Positions 25,381-35,444 are shown, counted from the first letter of the stretch. The stretch is DNA of 50,929 nucleotides from Gemmatimonadota bacterium (GCA_009841165.1 VXMI01000232.1:1-50929); one strand, 5' to 3'. Notes: generated by a model from the letters alone, not told the origin. Numbers and translations are program-made.

Positions 25381-27516
25381 GTGTTGATCCAGCAACGCTT
25401 GCGCACCTGTCTGTCCCTGGCCGCCAGTGCCGCGCTCGTGTCCCTCGCCGGAGGCTGCGGGCTCCCGGACCTGGCAATGTCGGACCGCTGCGCCAGGCCG
25501 GCCAACGAGATCGTGGCCGAAAACTGTCTCGGCGGGCACCCCGCGACCGAATGGGACATCAACGGCTACGGCGATCCGAGCATTCAGGGATTCGGCACGG
25601 ATATCTCGGTCGCGCGGGGCGAGTCGATCGACTTCAAGATCGATACGGACTCGGACGACTACCGGATCGACATCTACCGGATGGGCTACTACGGCGGCAT
25701 GGGGGCGCGGAAAGTGGACTCGATCGAACCATCGGCCGCGCTCCCGCAGATCCAGCCCGAGTGCCTGCGCGGGGCGATCCCGGTGCTGGCCGAGGGGGGA
25801 GGGCTCGATACGTGGCCGGCGCCGCTCGTCGATTGCGGCAACTGGGCGGTCTCGGCTTCCTGGCGGGCGCCGGAGGACGCGACCTCGGGGATCCATTTTG
25901 CGCGGCTGGTGCGCGAGGACCCGGTTGAGGGGTGGGTCAGGAACGACCGGTTCGGGCCCTCGCCGCTACCGCCGACGGGGCGGGATTCCCTGTGGGAGGC
26001 CGACGGCTTCCGCGCGGTCATGCGGAATCCGCTGCGTGAGCCCCGGGCGAGCCACGTCTACTTCGTCGTGCGGGACGACGACGGCAGGTCGGATCTGCTC
26101 TTCCAGACGTCGGACCTGACCTGGCAGGCGTACAACCGCTATGGCGGCCACAGCGTCTACGGCCGGCTCAACCCGGAGCGGCTGCGCCTGCACGGCGGGG
26201 AGCCGCGCGCACCGAAGGTCAGCTACAACCGGCCCTTCGAGACGCGGCACTACCGGGCGGTCAACATGCCCTTCAACTCCGAATACCCGATGGTGCGCTG
26301 GCTGGAGCGGAACGGCTACGACGTCAGCTATTCGTCCGGCGTGGACACCGACCGGCGCGGGGAGGAACTGCTGGAACACAGGGTCTTCCTGTCGGTCGGG
26401 CATGACGAGTACTGGACCGGCCGGCAGCGCCGCAATGTCGAGGCCGCGCGTGCGGCGGGCGTGCACCTGGCCTTCTTCAGCTCCAACGAGGTCTACTGGA
26501 AGGTGCGCTGGGAGACGAGCATCGACGGCTCGGGTCAGCCACACCGGACGCTGGTGACCTACAAGGACTCGCAGGATCACCGGAGGCTGGACCCTGTGGA
26601 GTGGACGGGCGAGTTCCGCGACCACCGGTCGATCAACGCCGAGGGCGCGTGGCCGGAGAATGCGCTCACGGGGACGCTCTTCACGGTGAACGCGTGGCGG
26701 AACGACCCGATCATCGTGGGCGCGGAGTTCGCGGGGCTGCGATTCTGGCGAAACACGCAGGTCGCGCGGCTGCGGCCCGGCGAGCGCTACGTGTCGATCA
26801 AGGGGATTCTGGGCCACGAATGGGACTCGGACATCGACAACGGGTTCCGGCCGCCGGGGCTGTTCCGGGTGGCGGCGAGCACCTTCGACAACGTGCTCTA
26901 CTGCGTGCATCCGGGGCGGGGGTGCGAGACGGGCAGTGCCACGCACCACGCGGTGATGTACCGGCACGAGAGCGGGGCGCTGGTGTTCGGAGCGGGGACG
27001 CTGCAGTGGTCGTGGGGGCTCGATGCGCACCACGACACCGAGACCGGCGTGCCGCCCGAGAGGCAGAACGGCAGCGACACGCGGGTGGGCGTGGACCCCC
27101 ACGGGCCGGACCGGGTGCTGCAGCAGGCGACGGTGAACCTGTTCGCGGACATGGGGGTTCAGCCCGCGACGCTGGATGAGGGGCTGGTGGCGGCGGAGGC
27201 TTCGGGGGACGACGAGGCGCCGATGTCGTCGATCGACACGGCTTCGTTTGTTCTGAGCGGGGATGCTGTCACGACCTACGTGACCGGGACGGCTTCGGAC
27301 GGCGGGGGCGGGGTAGTGGCGGCCGTCGAGGTGTCGGTAGATGGCGGCGCTACCTGGCACCCGGCGCGCGGCCGTGAGAAGTGGTCCTACTCCTGGCAGC
27401 CCGATGCGGCAGCGAGTGAGGTCTCGATCATGGTCCGGGCGGTGGACGACAGCGGGAATCTGGAGGTGGCTGTAGAGGGCGTCACGGTGGAGATCCCGGC
27501 TCGCCGCCCGAGCTGA
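25381..27516 (+). CDS. Lipoprotein related to the N,N-dimethylformamidase large (beta) subunit
   Basis: A 711-residue protein with a GTG start and lipobox LAGGC (Cys 26). Residues of about 50-560 match the N,N-dimethylformamidase large-subunit family: YRMGYYGGMGARKV, FQTSDLTWQAYNRYGG, the EYPMVRWLERNGYDVSYSSGVDT block, GHDEYWTGRQRRNVEAA near 338-354 and FFSSNEVYWK. A C-terminal Ig-like beta domain (VSVDGGATWHPA, about 600-705) follows. The true enzyme hydrolyses dimethylformamide with a separate small subunit; no small subunit is encoded here and this protein is exported, so the substrate is probably different. The GAGGCCTC upstream may serve as the ribosome site. It lies downstream of the palindromic operator. 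Confidence 0.85.
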   Translation: MLIQQRLRTCLSLAASAALVSLAGGCGLPDLAMSDRCARPANEIVAENCLGGHPATEWDINGYGDPSIQGFGTDISVARGESIDFKIDTDSDDYRIDIYRMGYYGGMGARKVDSIEPSAALPQIQPECLRGAIPVLAEGGGLDTWPAPLVDCGNWAVSASWRAPEDATSGIHFARLVREDPVEGWVRNDRFGPSPLPPTGRDSLWEADGFRAVMRNPLREPRASHVYFVVRDDDGRSDLLFQTSDLTWQAYNRYGGHSVYGRLNPERLRLHGGEPRAPKVSYNRPFETRHYRAVNMPFNSEYPMVRWLERNGYDVSYSSGVDTDRRGEELLEHRVFLSVGHDEYWTGRQRRNVEAARAAGVHLAFFSSNEVYWKVRWETSIDGSGQPHRTLVTYKDSQDHRRLDPVEWTGEFRDHRSINAEGAWPENALTGTLFTVNAWRNDPIIVGAEFAGLRFWRNTQVARLRPGERYVSIKGILGHEWDSDIDNGFRPPGLFRVAASTFDNVLYCVHPGRGCETGSATHHAVMYRHESGALVFGAGTLQWSWGLDAHHDTETGVPPERQNGSDTRVGVDPHGPDRVLQQATVNLFADMGVQPATLDEGLVAAEASGDDEAPMSSIDTASFVLSGDAVTTYVTGTASDGGGGVVAAVEVSVDGGATWHPARGREKWSYSWQPDAAASEVSIMVRAVDDSGNLEVAVEGVTVEIPARRPS

Positions 27517-27579
27517 CGGAGCGTACGTTCGGCGGGAATCGTGACCGTTCGCGTCGACTCTGCCGGAGAATCGTTGCGC

Positions 27580-28776
27580 ATGTACAGAATGCTGCGAAGC
27601 AGGTGTCGCCGGGGTTGGGCGACCCAGTCCCTCATTGCGCTCGGCGGCGCGCTTGCGTTGGGCGGATGTGAGGCCGAGCCGGAAACGGGGCCGATTGGTG
27701 GGCCCTTGCCGGGCGCGCCGTCGGAGATCGACGCCGTTCCTGCGCTGAGCGTGGGCGTCCTCGGCGGCGATTCCTACCAGGAGTTCGACCGGGTGGTCAG
27801 GCCGTTCGTCCTGCTCGACGGGCCGCTCGTGGTGCCGAATACCGGAGGTTACGACATCCGCGTCTTCACTGCGCAGGGGGATTTCCTGGAAGCCCTGGGG
27901 GGGCGAGGTGAAGGTCCCGGCGAGTTCCTGGACCTCGACTCGGCCTGGCCGCGGGGAGATACCATCGAAGCCTTCGACAGGGAATTGCGGCGGGTAACTC
28001 GTTTCCTGCCGGACGGCTCAACGGAAGTTGTCCCGATTTCGGGCGGGGAGTATCCTGACCTCGGGCTGGGCGCGGGTCCGCTCGGACGAGGCTGGGCGCT
28101 GGGTGGCGTTATCGCTGCCGGCTACGGACAGCGTGACCGTATCGCGGTTCATCACTTCGACAGGGACGGCGGTCACCTCGGTGAGCTGGTCTCGACCGGT
28201 GGCATCGTCCGGTATACTGCAGGCAGTTTCGGCGGTGGCCCCGAACCTCTGTCTCCCCGGTCGGTGGCCGTGTCAGATGGGATCTATCTCTATTACGGGG
28301 ACACTCTTGAGCCCGTGATTCGCCGCACTTCCGCGCCTGGAGTGGCGGACGGGGAGATCGCATGGGAGCCGACGGGCTCGTTGGCGGTGCGCAATGCCCT
28401 CGACCGGGTAATCGATCAGGCGGTATCCGAGGCTCCGGCGGACCAGGCGTCGGCCACCCGGGCCAGACACGAGGCAGCACCGGTTCCGGACGAGCTCTCG
28501 GTGTTCTGGGACCTCCTGGTGGATCCAGAGGGGTTTGTCTGGATTCAACCGTATGATCCGCTGGCGCATGCCTTCCCTTTGGGAGGCAGATACGTCGGAG
28601 GGACCGGCAGCGGTGGGGCATGGTCGATCATTGCGCTGGATGGGCGCCGCGCCGGATCGATCGCAGTCCCCGATGGGCTCGAACTGACGCAGATCACGCG
28701 CACGGCCGTCGTCGGGATCCGTCGCGATGAACTCGGCGTCGAGTCGGTGCACGTACACGGGATTCGCCGCAATTGA
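27580..28776 (+). CDS. 6-bladed beta-propeller lipoprotein
   Basis: A lipoprotein of 398 residues from the ATG at 27580 (lipobox ALGGC, Cys 30). An in-frame GTG at 27541 would add 13 residues with no benefit to the signal peptide. The body has propeller features typical of Gemmatimonadota-type proteins: YDIRVFTAQGDFLEALGGRGEGPGEFLDLDSAW, GDTIEAFDRELRRVTRFLPDG and later blade repeats. No catalytic motif is seen; such propellers are usually binding or scaffold proteins. It follows the dimethylformamidase-like gene by 63 bases and precedes the hydrolase gene by 50, so it may lie in one transcript with both. Confidence 0.75.
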   Translation: MYRMLRSRCRRGWATQSLIALGGALALGGCEAEPETGPIGGPLPGAPSEIDAVPALSVGVLGGDSYQEFDRVVRPFVLLDGPLVVPNTGGYDIRVFTAQGDFLEALGGRGEGPGEFLDLDSAWPRGDTIEAFDRELRRVTRFLPDGSTEVVPISGGEYPDLGLGAGPLGRGWALGGVIAAGYGQRDRIAVHHFDRDGGHLGELVSTGGIVRYTAGSFGGGPEPLSPRSVAVSDGIYLYYGDTLEPVIRRTSAPGVADGEIAWEPTGSLAVRNALDRVIDQAVSEAPADQASATRARHEAAPVPDELSVFWDLLVDPEGFVWIQPYDPLAHAFPLGGRYVGGTGSGGAWSIIALDGRRAGSIAVPDGLELTQITRTAVVGIRRDELGVESVHVHGIRRN

Positions 28777-28826
28777 CAAGGTTTGCCATCGTGTAGGCAC
28801 GTCGCCCGCGATCTCCTGGAGGCACC

Positions 28827-30905
28827 ATGACCGCACGCGCCGTTTTCGTCCCCCTGATCACCGTCGCCATCGCGCACGCCGCGTGTACCCCCACCCCGGA
28901 CACGCAGGTCGTCCGCGTGGAGATCAACGAGCGAGCCCCCTTCGCCGGTGGCCATGCGTTCGGCGATACCGGACCGTACGAGAAGATCGTCGGGAGGCTC
29001 CACATCGAGGTCGATCCCGACCACCCCGCCAACGCCCGCGTGAGTGACCTGGGTCTGGCGCCGACCAACGACCGTGGGCGCGTGGAGGTCTGGACCGACT
29101 TCTTCCTCCTCAAGCCCGTCGATGCCGGCCGCGGCAACGGGCGGCTGCTCTACGACGTGGCCAACCGCGGCAACAAGGTCGCGCTCGGCACCTTCAACGG
29201 AGGGGGCGGCAACGATCCGAGCACGCTCGAAGACGCCGGCGACGGATTCCTCATGGAAGAGGGCTATTCGATCCTGTGGAGCGGGTGGAGCGGGGATGTC
29301 CAGGCCGGCAACGACCGGATCCGGATCGGGGTGCCGGTCGCCCGCAACGCCGACGGAAGCTCGATCGTCGGGCGGATCTACGCCGAGCTGGAGTCGACCG
29401 TCTACGGTCTCTACATCGCGAACGTGCTGGAGCCGGGGAGCGACGCCGCGATGCGCAGGTACCACAGCCTTCCCTTCGACTGGGGGAGTTCGCTGCCCTA
29501 TCCGTCTGTAGAGTTGGATGACAGCAGGGCGACGTTGGTGAAGCGGCCTCGCCGCGGTGCGGACGGGGTGGAGATTCTGCGGGACGAGTGGAGCTTCGGC
29601 CGTCTGGAGAACGGTGCGGTCGTGCCCGATCCGAGCTGGGTGCATGTGGAGGAAGGGTTCGAGCCGGGCTGGCTCTACGACCTCGTGTATGAGGGCAGGG
29701 ATCCCAGGGTCACGGGGCTGGGACTCGCGGCCACGCGCGACGTCATCTCGTTCTTCCGCCATGCGACAGAGCGGGAGGGGCCACGCGCCAACCCGCTCGC
29801 AGGGGCGGTGGGTTTCGCCTACGGCTACGGTGGTTCGCAGTCGGGCCGCTTCCTCCATCACTTCGTCTATGAAGGGTTCAACGCGGATTTGGGGGGGCGA
29901 ATCGTCTTCGACGCCATCATGCCGCATGTTGCCGGGGCGGGGAAGGGGATCTTCAACCATCGCTTTGGCCAGACCACGCGCCACGGAAGCCATCACGAGG
30001 AGGGGCTGTATCCGTCGGACTTCTTCCCCTTCAACTCCGTCCGGCAACGGGATCCGGTGACTGGCGCCAGCGGGTCGATGCTCGACCGGGCGCGCGCGAG
30101 CGGTCATGTGCCGAGGATCTTCTTCACTCAGACGTCCACCGAGTACTGGTCGCGCGCGGCTTCGCTGCTGCACACCGACGTCGAGGGCAAGGTCGATGCC
30201 GACATCGATCCGTCCGTGCGCATCTACATGATCGCGGGCACGGCGCACAACTCGATGACCGGCGGAGCCTATCAGAGTCCGGTCAACCGGGCCACGACCC
30301 GACCTGCCATGAGGGCGTTGCTCGTGGCACTCGATCGGTGGGCTGCCGAGGGGGTCGAGCCGCCCTCGAGCCGCTATCCGCGCATCGACGACGGAACGCT
30401 GGTGGATCTGGCGGCCTTCCGCGCGGGCTGGCCCGGGATTCCGGGGGCTGCGGCGCCGGAGGGCCACTATCGGCCCTTGCGGCTCGATCCCGGTCCCCGC
30501 TGGGACACCGAGGGGATCGCCGACCACGTGCCGCCGAAGATCGGACCGGCGTTCGAGACGCTCGTGCCGATGGTCGACACGGACGGGAACGAGGTGGCGG
30601 GGATCCGCCTGCCGCATGTGGCGGTGCCGCTCGCGACCTGGACCGGCTGGAATCTGCGGGACGCCTCCTGGGGCGCCGGGGGCATGCTGACCCGTTGGAT
30701 GGGGTCGTATCTGGCTTTTCCCCGGACGCAGGCGGAGGGGTCGCGGCTGGCCGACCCGCGGCGGTCCGTAGAGGAGCGCTACCGGACGCACGACGAATAC
30801 GTGGATGAGGTCGAGCGCGTGTGCCGGGAACTCGTGGCGGGGGGGTACCTGCTGGAGCGGGATGCCGCGGCGCTGATCAGGGAGGCTGCAGCGCGGGCCT
30901 GGTAG
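28827..30905 (+). CDS. Exported alpha/beta hydrolase (Abhydrolase_10-like)
   Basis: A 692-residue protein. Residues 1-19 are a hydrophobic export signal ending AHAAC; a lipobox is possible but poor. The body matches the large alpha/beta-hydrolase-domain family: FAGGHAFGDTGPYEKIVGRLHIEVDP near the start, RLLYDVANRGNK, and the nucleophile elbow YGYGGSQSGRFLHHF with S337 as candidate catalytic Ser. DIDPSVRIYMIAGTAHNS supplies a likely catalytic His. The reaction is unknown but an ester-type substrate is likely. A GGAGG site lies 5 bases before the ATG. It is the last gene before the SusC-2 leader. Confidence 0.85.
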   Translation: MTARAVFVPLITVAIAHAACTPTPDTQVVRVEINERAPFAGGHAFGDTGPYEKIVGRLHIEVDPDHPANARVSDLGLAPTNDRGRVEVWTDFFLLKPVDAGRGNGRLLYDVANRGNKVALGTFNGGGGNDPSTLEDAGDGFLMEEGYSILWSGWSGDVQAGNDRIRIGVPVARNADGSSIVGRIYAELESTVYGLYIANVLEPGSDAAMRRYHSLPFDWGSSLPYPSVELDDSRATLVKRPRRGADGVEILRDEWSFGRLENGAVVPDPSWVHVEEGFEPGWLYDLVYEGRDPRVTGLGLAATRDVISFFRHATEREGPRANPLAGAVGFAYGYGGSQSGRFLHHFVYEGFNADLGGRIVFDAIMPHVAGAGKGIFNHRFGQTTRHGSHHEEGLYPSDFFPFNSVRQRDPVTGASGSMLDRARASGHVPRIFFTQTSTEYWSRAASLLHTDVEGKVDADIDPSVRIYMIAGTAHNSMTGGAYQSPVNRATTRPAMRALLVALDRWAAEGVEPPSSRYPRIDDGTLVDLAAFRAGWPGIPGAAAPEGHYRPLRLDPGPRWDTEGIADHVPPKIGPAFETLVPMVDTDGNEVAGIRLPHVAVPLATWTGWNLRDASWGAGGMLTRWMGSYLAFPRTQAEGSRLADPRRSVEERYRTHDEYVDEVERVCRELVAGGYLLERDAAALIREAAARAW

Positions 30906-30975
30906 ACACGGGCCGGGGGCTCGTCCGTTTCTGACCCACTCTCGTCGGCGCATGTGTGCGGCTTCTCTTCCCGAC

Positions 30976-31109
30976 ATGTCCCATCGTCCCAAGCCCTTGC
31001 GAGAATCCGTCCAGGACCCCATATCGGAATACATATCCAAATACAATCGTGCGCAGCCTGGCTGTTCGCGTTTCGGATAGATGGGACATCGTGCGCGGAA
31101 TGGCGCACG
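30976..31109 (+). promoter_or_regulatory. Structured leader of the SusC-2 operon with TACAAT -10 box
   Basis: In the 233 bases before SusC-2 there is an AT-rich island with TACAAT (31042-31047), a likely -10 box whose -35 is poor. CGTGCGC occurs twice (31048-31054 and 31090-31096), and its complement GCGCACG (31103-31109) closes a perfect 7-bp, 6-base-loop hairpin with the second copy. ATGTCCCATC (30976-30985) and GATGGGACAT (31080-31089) form a 10-bp inverted repeat around the island. Two pairing options for one strand suggest a switchable leader, but this is inference. Confidence 0.4.
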
Positions 31110-31138
31110 CGCGACTTCTCTGTATCAGGGAGCGCAAG

Positions 31139-34120
31139 ATGTGGTTGAGAGGTTTGAACGAACGGTCGGTGCAGCCCCCCCGACCTGAGAGTCGGAGGTG
31201 GCTGGCCCAGGGGCTGTTCACCTTCCTGGCGGCTGGGCTCATGGTGCTGCCGGGGGTGGGTGAGCTTCAGGCCCAACAGGGCAGCATTACGGGTCTCGTC
31301 CGTGAGGAGGGCAGCGGGAATGCCCTCCAGGGGGCGCAGGTGACCATTTCGGAACTGCAACGGGGTGTTCTGGCGGGAGCTGGCGGCCGATTCCTGCTGG
31401 ATGGCGTTCCGGTGGGTACCCACACGGTAACGGTGGAATACATCGGTTACGCCACTGCCAGCCAGGAGATCCAGGTGTTGGCCGGCGAGACGACGCTGCT
31501 GGAGTTCAATCTCCGCCAGCAGGCATTCGCGTTGGACGAGATCGTTGTGACGGGGACGGCAGGCGTGACCGAGCGCCGCCAGATCGGCCACTCGATCGGC
31601 ATCGTCGAGGCCGCGGAACTCGTAGAAATCGCCCCCATCACGACGGTCAATCAGCTGCTGCAGGGGCGCATCGCCGGCGCGTCCATCCTGCAGCAATCCG
31701 GCAACATCGGCAGGGGTACCACGATGGCGCTGCGCGGGATCTCCAGCGTGGAGATGAGATCGACCCCGCTCTTCTACATCGACGGGGTACGCGTGACGAA
31801 CAACACCGCGCGTCTGAATGACCTGAGTCCGAGCGACATCGAGAGCATTGAGGTTGTGAAGGGTCCCGCTGCTTCGACGCTTTATGGGAGCGAGGCGAGC
31901 AACGGCGTCGTCCAGATCATTACCAAAAAGGGCCGGTCGGGCCAAGCGCAATTCACCGCCCAAATGCGTCTCGGTTCGCAGTTCTGGAACGATGCGTCAG
32001 AGTGGATTCCCACCAACGGTGCGCGCGATCCAGCCACCGGCAATGTCATACTGCACCACCCGCTGCTGGCCGAGGAAGCCGCGGGCCGCAGCGTGATCTT
32101 CAACGGCATGACCCAGTCGTACAACCTGGATGTAACGGGGGGGACGGGCGACTTCGGCTACTATGCGTCGCTCTCGTACCAGGACGACGAGGGGATCATA
32201 CCCAACAACTGGATCGAGCAGCTCGCAGGCCGCGTGAACGTCAACGCGCGGGCAAGGGACGACCTGCAGATCAACGCGGGCATAAGCTATGCCAAGGTCG
32301 ATCGTGGAGAGGCGCCGGAGGGGTTCACCGGCACCCTCGGCTACTTCGGCCAGGTGATCTTCGCCAGCCCGTTGACGTTGAACACGACGCGTCGCGGCTT
32401 CCTGCAGTCGGTGCCGGAAGAGACCTGGAAGGTGCGCCACCGTGACAACATCCACCACACGACGTGGAACATCAACGTCACTCACGACCCGTTCGAGTGG
32501 TTTACGCACCGGCTGACCAGCGGAATCGACCTGGTCTACGAACAGAACGGTCGACTCTTCCCGCGTCAGGAGGACCCCGCGAATCACATGTGGGGCCGGC
32601 GCCTGGCCCAGGGCGAGCGCCAGGTGAATGACGGCACTGAGCTTCAGACCACACTGGACTATGCCGCCACGGCGACCTTCGACGTGACGTCGGACATCCG
32701 GTCGGCGACGTCGGCGGGCATTCAGTACTACACGCGTGAGACGCACAACACCGACGCGCTGGGGCGGAACTTCCCGGCACCGGCGCTGACGACGGTGACC
32801 ACGGCTTCACAGAGGTTCGCCGGTGAGTTCTTCAGTGAGAACAAGACCTGGGGCGCCTACATCCAGGAGCGGTTCGAGTGGCGGGACCAGCTCTTCATCA
32901 CCGCCGCCATCCGCGGCGACGACAACAGCGCATTCGGCGTGGAGATCGACCCGGTCATCTATCCCAAGCTGAGCGGCTCGTGGGTGTTGAGCGACGCCGA
33001 CTTCTTCGACGTGAACTGGGTGGACCAGTTCCAGGTTCGCGCGGCCTGGGGTGAAGCGGGCCGTCAGCCCGGCTCATTCGACGCGATCCGGACGTACGCT
33101 CCGGCGATCGCACGCAACGATCAGCCCGGTGTCAGCCCGTCGAACCCTGGAAACCCGAATCTGAAGCCTGAGCGCAGTTCGGAAATCGAGATCGGCTTCG
33201 ACGCCGAGCTCTTCAACGGCCGCTGGTCGCTGGAGTTCACTGGCTACACGCAAAAGACGACCGATGCGCTGCTGGAAAAGGATGTGGCGCCGTCGACCGG
33301 CTTCTCGGGTCAGCAGTGGGTCAACCTCGGACGGGTGGACAACCAGGGCTTCGACTTCTCTACGACTGTCGTGCCGCTCGTGCTATCCGGACTGAGCTGG
33401 GACGTCACCCTGAACGTGAGCCACAACTCCAACGAGATCGTTGACATGGGGGACATCGACTTCATCAGCCGCGGACGGGGCAACGCCCATGCCGAAGGCT
33501 ACCCCGTCGGTGGCATGTGGGCCCACAACGTGGTTTCTGCGGACTGGGATCCGGTCACTCGGCGGGCCGTCAACATTCTCTGCGCCAGCGAGAACGGCGG
33601 CCCCATGCCCTGTAGCCAGGCTGGCGAGGTCTATCTGGGCTCTCCCGGACCTGATTGGAATGCATCACTCGGGACCTCGGTGCAAATCGGCCAGAATCTT
33701 AGGTTTACGGCGTTGGCCGAGGGCTTCTTCCAGATGCGCGTCATGAGCATTCAGGAATGGGCTCGTGACGAGGTTTTCCGAAACAGTCCGGAGGCCGCGA
33801 TGCTGGAAGAGAACCCGCTACTGGCGGCTGCGATCCAGACCTCCAACGCCTACGGCTACTGGATCAACCGGAACGACTACATCCGGATTCGCGAGATCTC
33901 GGCGCAGTACACGCTTCCCGCCGATCTGGCTTCCAGGATCGGGGCGTCACGCGCCAGCCTCGGCGTCCTGGCCCGCAATCCCGGGTTCCTCTACGTGCAC
34001 GACGAGGTCGCTGACACCGATCCCGAAAGCCGGGGAAGCAGCGATTTCTACTACCACCAGCGCCAGAACATCTTCCCTCAGCTTACGCGGTTCGAAGGAT
34101 CACTCCGCGTGACGTTTTGA
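31139..34120 (+). CDS. SusC/RagA-family TonB-dependent outer-membrane receptor 2
   Basis: A 993-residue protein from the ATG at 31139, which has an AGGGAG site; an open frame extends upstream but encodes nothing signal-like. The N-terminus has a long basic region and a hydrophobic segment ending GELQAQQG. A carboxypeptidase-regulatory-like domain (ITGLVREEGSGNALQGAQV) is followed by ALDEIVVTGTAG, the plug (LFYIDGVRVTNN) and IESIEVVKGPAASTLYGSEASNGVVQIITKKG, then a barrel that ends LRVTF. Its role is TonB-driven import with the SusD partner 76 bases downstream. It is a diverged paralogue of the receptor at 20921-23863, not a recent copy. Confidence 0.95.
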   Translation: MWLRGLNERSVQPPRPESRRWLAQGLFTFLAAGLMVLPGVGELQAQQGSITGLVREEGSGNALQGAQVTISELQRGVLAGAGGRFLLDGVPVGTHTVTVEYIGYATASQEIQVLAGETTLLEFNLRQQAFALDEIVVTGTAGVTERRQIGHSIGIVEAAELVEIAPITTVNQLLQGRIAGASILQQSGNIGRGTTMALRGISSVEMRSTPLFYIDGVRVTNNTARLNDLSPSDIESIEVVKGPAASTLYGSEASNGVVQIITKKGRSGQAQFTAQMRLGSQFWNDASEWIPTNGARDPATGNVILHHPLLAEEAAGRSVIFNGMTQSYNLDVTGGTGDFGYYASLSYQDDEGIIPNNWIEQLAGRVNVNARARDDLQINAGISYAKVDRGEAPEGFTGTLGYFGQVIFASPLTLNTTRRGFLQSVPEETWKVRHRDNIHHTTWNINVTHDPFEWFTHRLTSGIDLVYEQNGRLFPRQEDPANHMWGRRLAQGERQVNDGTELQTTLDYAATATFDVTSDIRSATSAGIQYYTRETHNTDALGRNFPAPALTTVTTASQRFAGEFFSENKTWGAYIQERFEWRDQLFITAAIRGDDNSAFGVEIDPVIYPKLSGSWVLSDADFFDVNWVDQFQVRAAWGEAGRQPGSFDAIRTYAPAIARNDQPGVSPSNPGNPNLKPERSSEIEIGFDAELFNGRWSLEFTGYTQKTTDALLEKDVAPSTGFSGQQWVNLGRVDNQGFDFSTTVVPLVLSGLSWDVTLNVSHNSNEIVDMGDIDFISRGRGNAHAEGYPVGGMWAHNVVSADWDPVTRRAVNILCASENGGPMPCSQAGEVYLGSPGPDWNASLGTSVQIGQNLRFTALAEGFFQMRVMSIQEWARDEVFRNSPEAAMLEENPLLAAAIQTSNAYGYWINRNDYIRIREISAQYTLPADLASRIGASRASLGVLARNPGFLYVHDEVADTDPESRGSSDFYYHQRQNIFPQLTRFEGSLRVTF

Positions 34121-34196
34121 AGAATGAGAGGAAGCCATGCACACGCTTCATCCATCAACGAACCGTTCATTGACCAGGGAACTGAGGGAGCAAGAC

Positions 34197-35444
34197 ATGA
34201 ATAGAGTGACGCAAAGTGAACGAGGCCGCCGCGGGAGGCCGTCCTCCGGGGATCTGGCCTGGCTCGGCGTCCTGTGCCTGAGCCTGATGCTGGGGGCGTG
34301 CGACCTGGCCGTGGAGTTGCCCGGCGATATCACGGCCGAGGAGCTGGAGCAGCCGGAGGATCTTCCCCTGCTGGTCACCAGCGCCGAGGGTGTGTTCGAG
34401 TGCGCCTACCAACAGTACGTACTTCTTTCCGCTCAACTCATCGATGAGTTCATGAGTGGCGGCTCCGATGGTGCCTACTACATCTACGATCAGCGCGAGA
34501 TCACTCCCGCCACCGGCACGTACTCGAGCGGCGGCTGTCCCGGAGGCCAGCTTGCGGGTCTCTACACGCCTCTCTCGCAGGCCCGCTGGTTCACGGACTC
34601 GAACCTCCAGCGCGCCCAGGAGGCGGGATCGCAGGACATGGTCGCGCGTTCCGCCGTACTGGCCGGCTATGCCTATACGCTGTTCGGCGAGGGGTTCTGC
34701 TCGGCGGCCTACGACGGCGGCCCGGAAGTCTTTCCGCCACAGAGCCTGGAGCTGGCCGAGGACCGCTTCTCCACAGCGATCTCCAGCGGATCGGGTGACC
34801 TGCAGACACTGGCCTACCTGGGTCGCGCCCGCGTGAGGCTCAATCAGGGCGACATGGCCGGCGCGATTTCCGATGCGCAGCAGGTGCCCGACGGATTTGC
34901 CTACTACGCGACCCGCTCATCCGCGGACAACAGCCGTCAGAACCACCTGTACGGCAGCAACTGGATCGACCGGAACATCGAGGTCGACGTGCCTTTCTGG
35001 AACCTGGAGTTTGAAGGGGTTCCGGACCCCCGGGTGGAGTTGATCCACACAGGCAACACCGGTCGAAACGGACTGAACCCCGAGGTGCTCCAGACCAAGT
35101 ACCCGGACTACGATGCGGACATTCCAATCGGGCGGTACGCCGAAGCGCTACTGATCATCGCCGAAGCCGCAGGTGGTCAGACGGCGGTCGACAACATCAA
35201 CGAGCTCCACAGCCGTGCGGGGTTGCCTCTTTTCGCCAGTGACGACCCGGCCGAGATCATGGCTCAGGTCTACGAGGAGCGGAGGCGGGAGTTGTTCATC
35301 GAGGGCCATCGCATGAACGACATGTTGCGGCTGAATATTCCGTTCCCCTCCGGAGCGGACCCCTTCAACGACCGGCGGTATGGGGAGACGACTTGCTTCC
35401 CTCTGCCCGACATCGAGAGGGAGAACAACGAGAACATCCCCTAG
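34197..35444 (+). CDS. SusD/RagB-family outer-membrane lipoprotein 2
   Basis: A 415-residue surface lipoprotein (lipobox MLGAC, Cys 35) that partners the receptor just upstream. SusD features: ALIDEF-like helical N-terminus (YQQYVLLSAQLIDEFMSGG), TPR-like LGRARVRLNQGDMAGAISDAQQV, a late RYAEALLIIAEAAGG and the C-terminal RRRELFIEGHRMNDMLRLNIPFP with CFPLPDIERENNENIP. An in-frame ATG at 34137 also has a purine-rich site and would add 20 residues; 34197 is preferred because GAGGGAGCAAGAC before it resembles the site of the other SusD gene. Substrate unknown. Confidence 0.88.
   Translation: MNRVTQSERGRRGRPSSGDLAWLGVLCLSLMLGACDLAVELPGDITAEELEQPEDLPLLVTSAEGVFECAYQQYVLLSAQLIDEFMSGGSDGAYYIYDQREITPATGTYSSGGCPGGQLAGLYTPLSQARWFTDSNLQRAQEAGSQDMVARSAVLAGYAYTLFGEGFCSAAYDGGPEVFPPQSLELAEDRFSTAISSGSGDLQTLAYLGRARVRLNQGDMAGAISDAQQVPDGFAYYATRSSADNSRQNHLYGSNWIDRNIEVDVPFWNLEFEGVPDPRVELIHTGNTGRNGLNPEVLQTKYPDYDADIPIGRYAEALLIIAEAAGGQTAVDNINELHSRAGLPLFASDDPAEIMAQVYEERRRELFIEGHRMNDMLRLNIPFPSGADPFNDRRYGETTCFPLPDIERENNENIP

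Noticed and set aside
28545..31046. An 833-codon minus-strand open frame
   Set aside because: It is antisense to the alpha/beta hydrolase gene, of biased composition, with no recognisable signal or domain.
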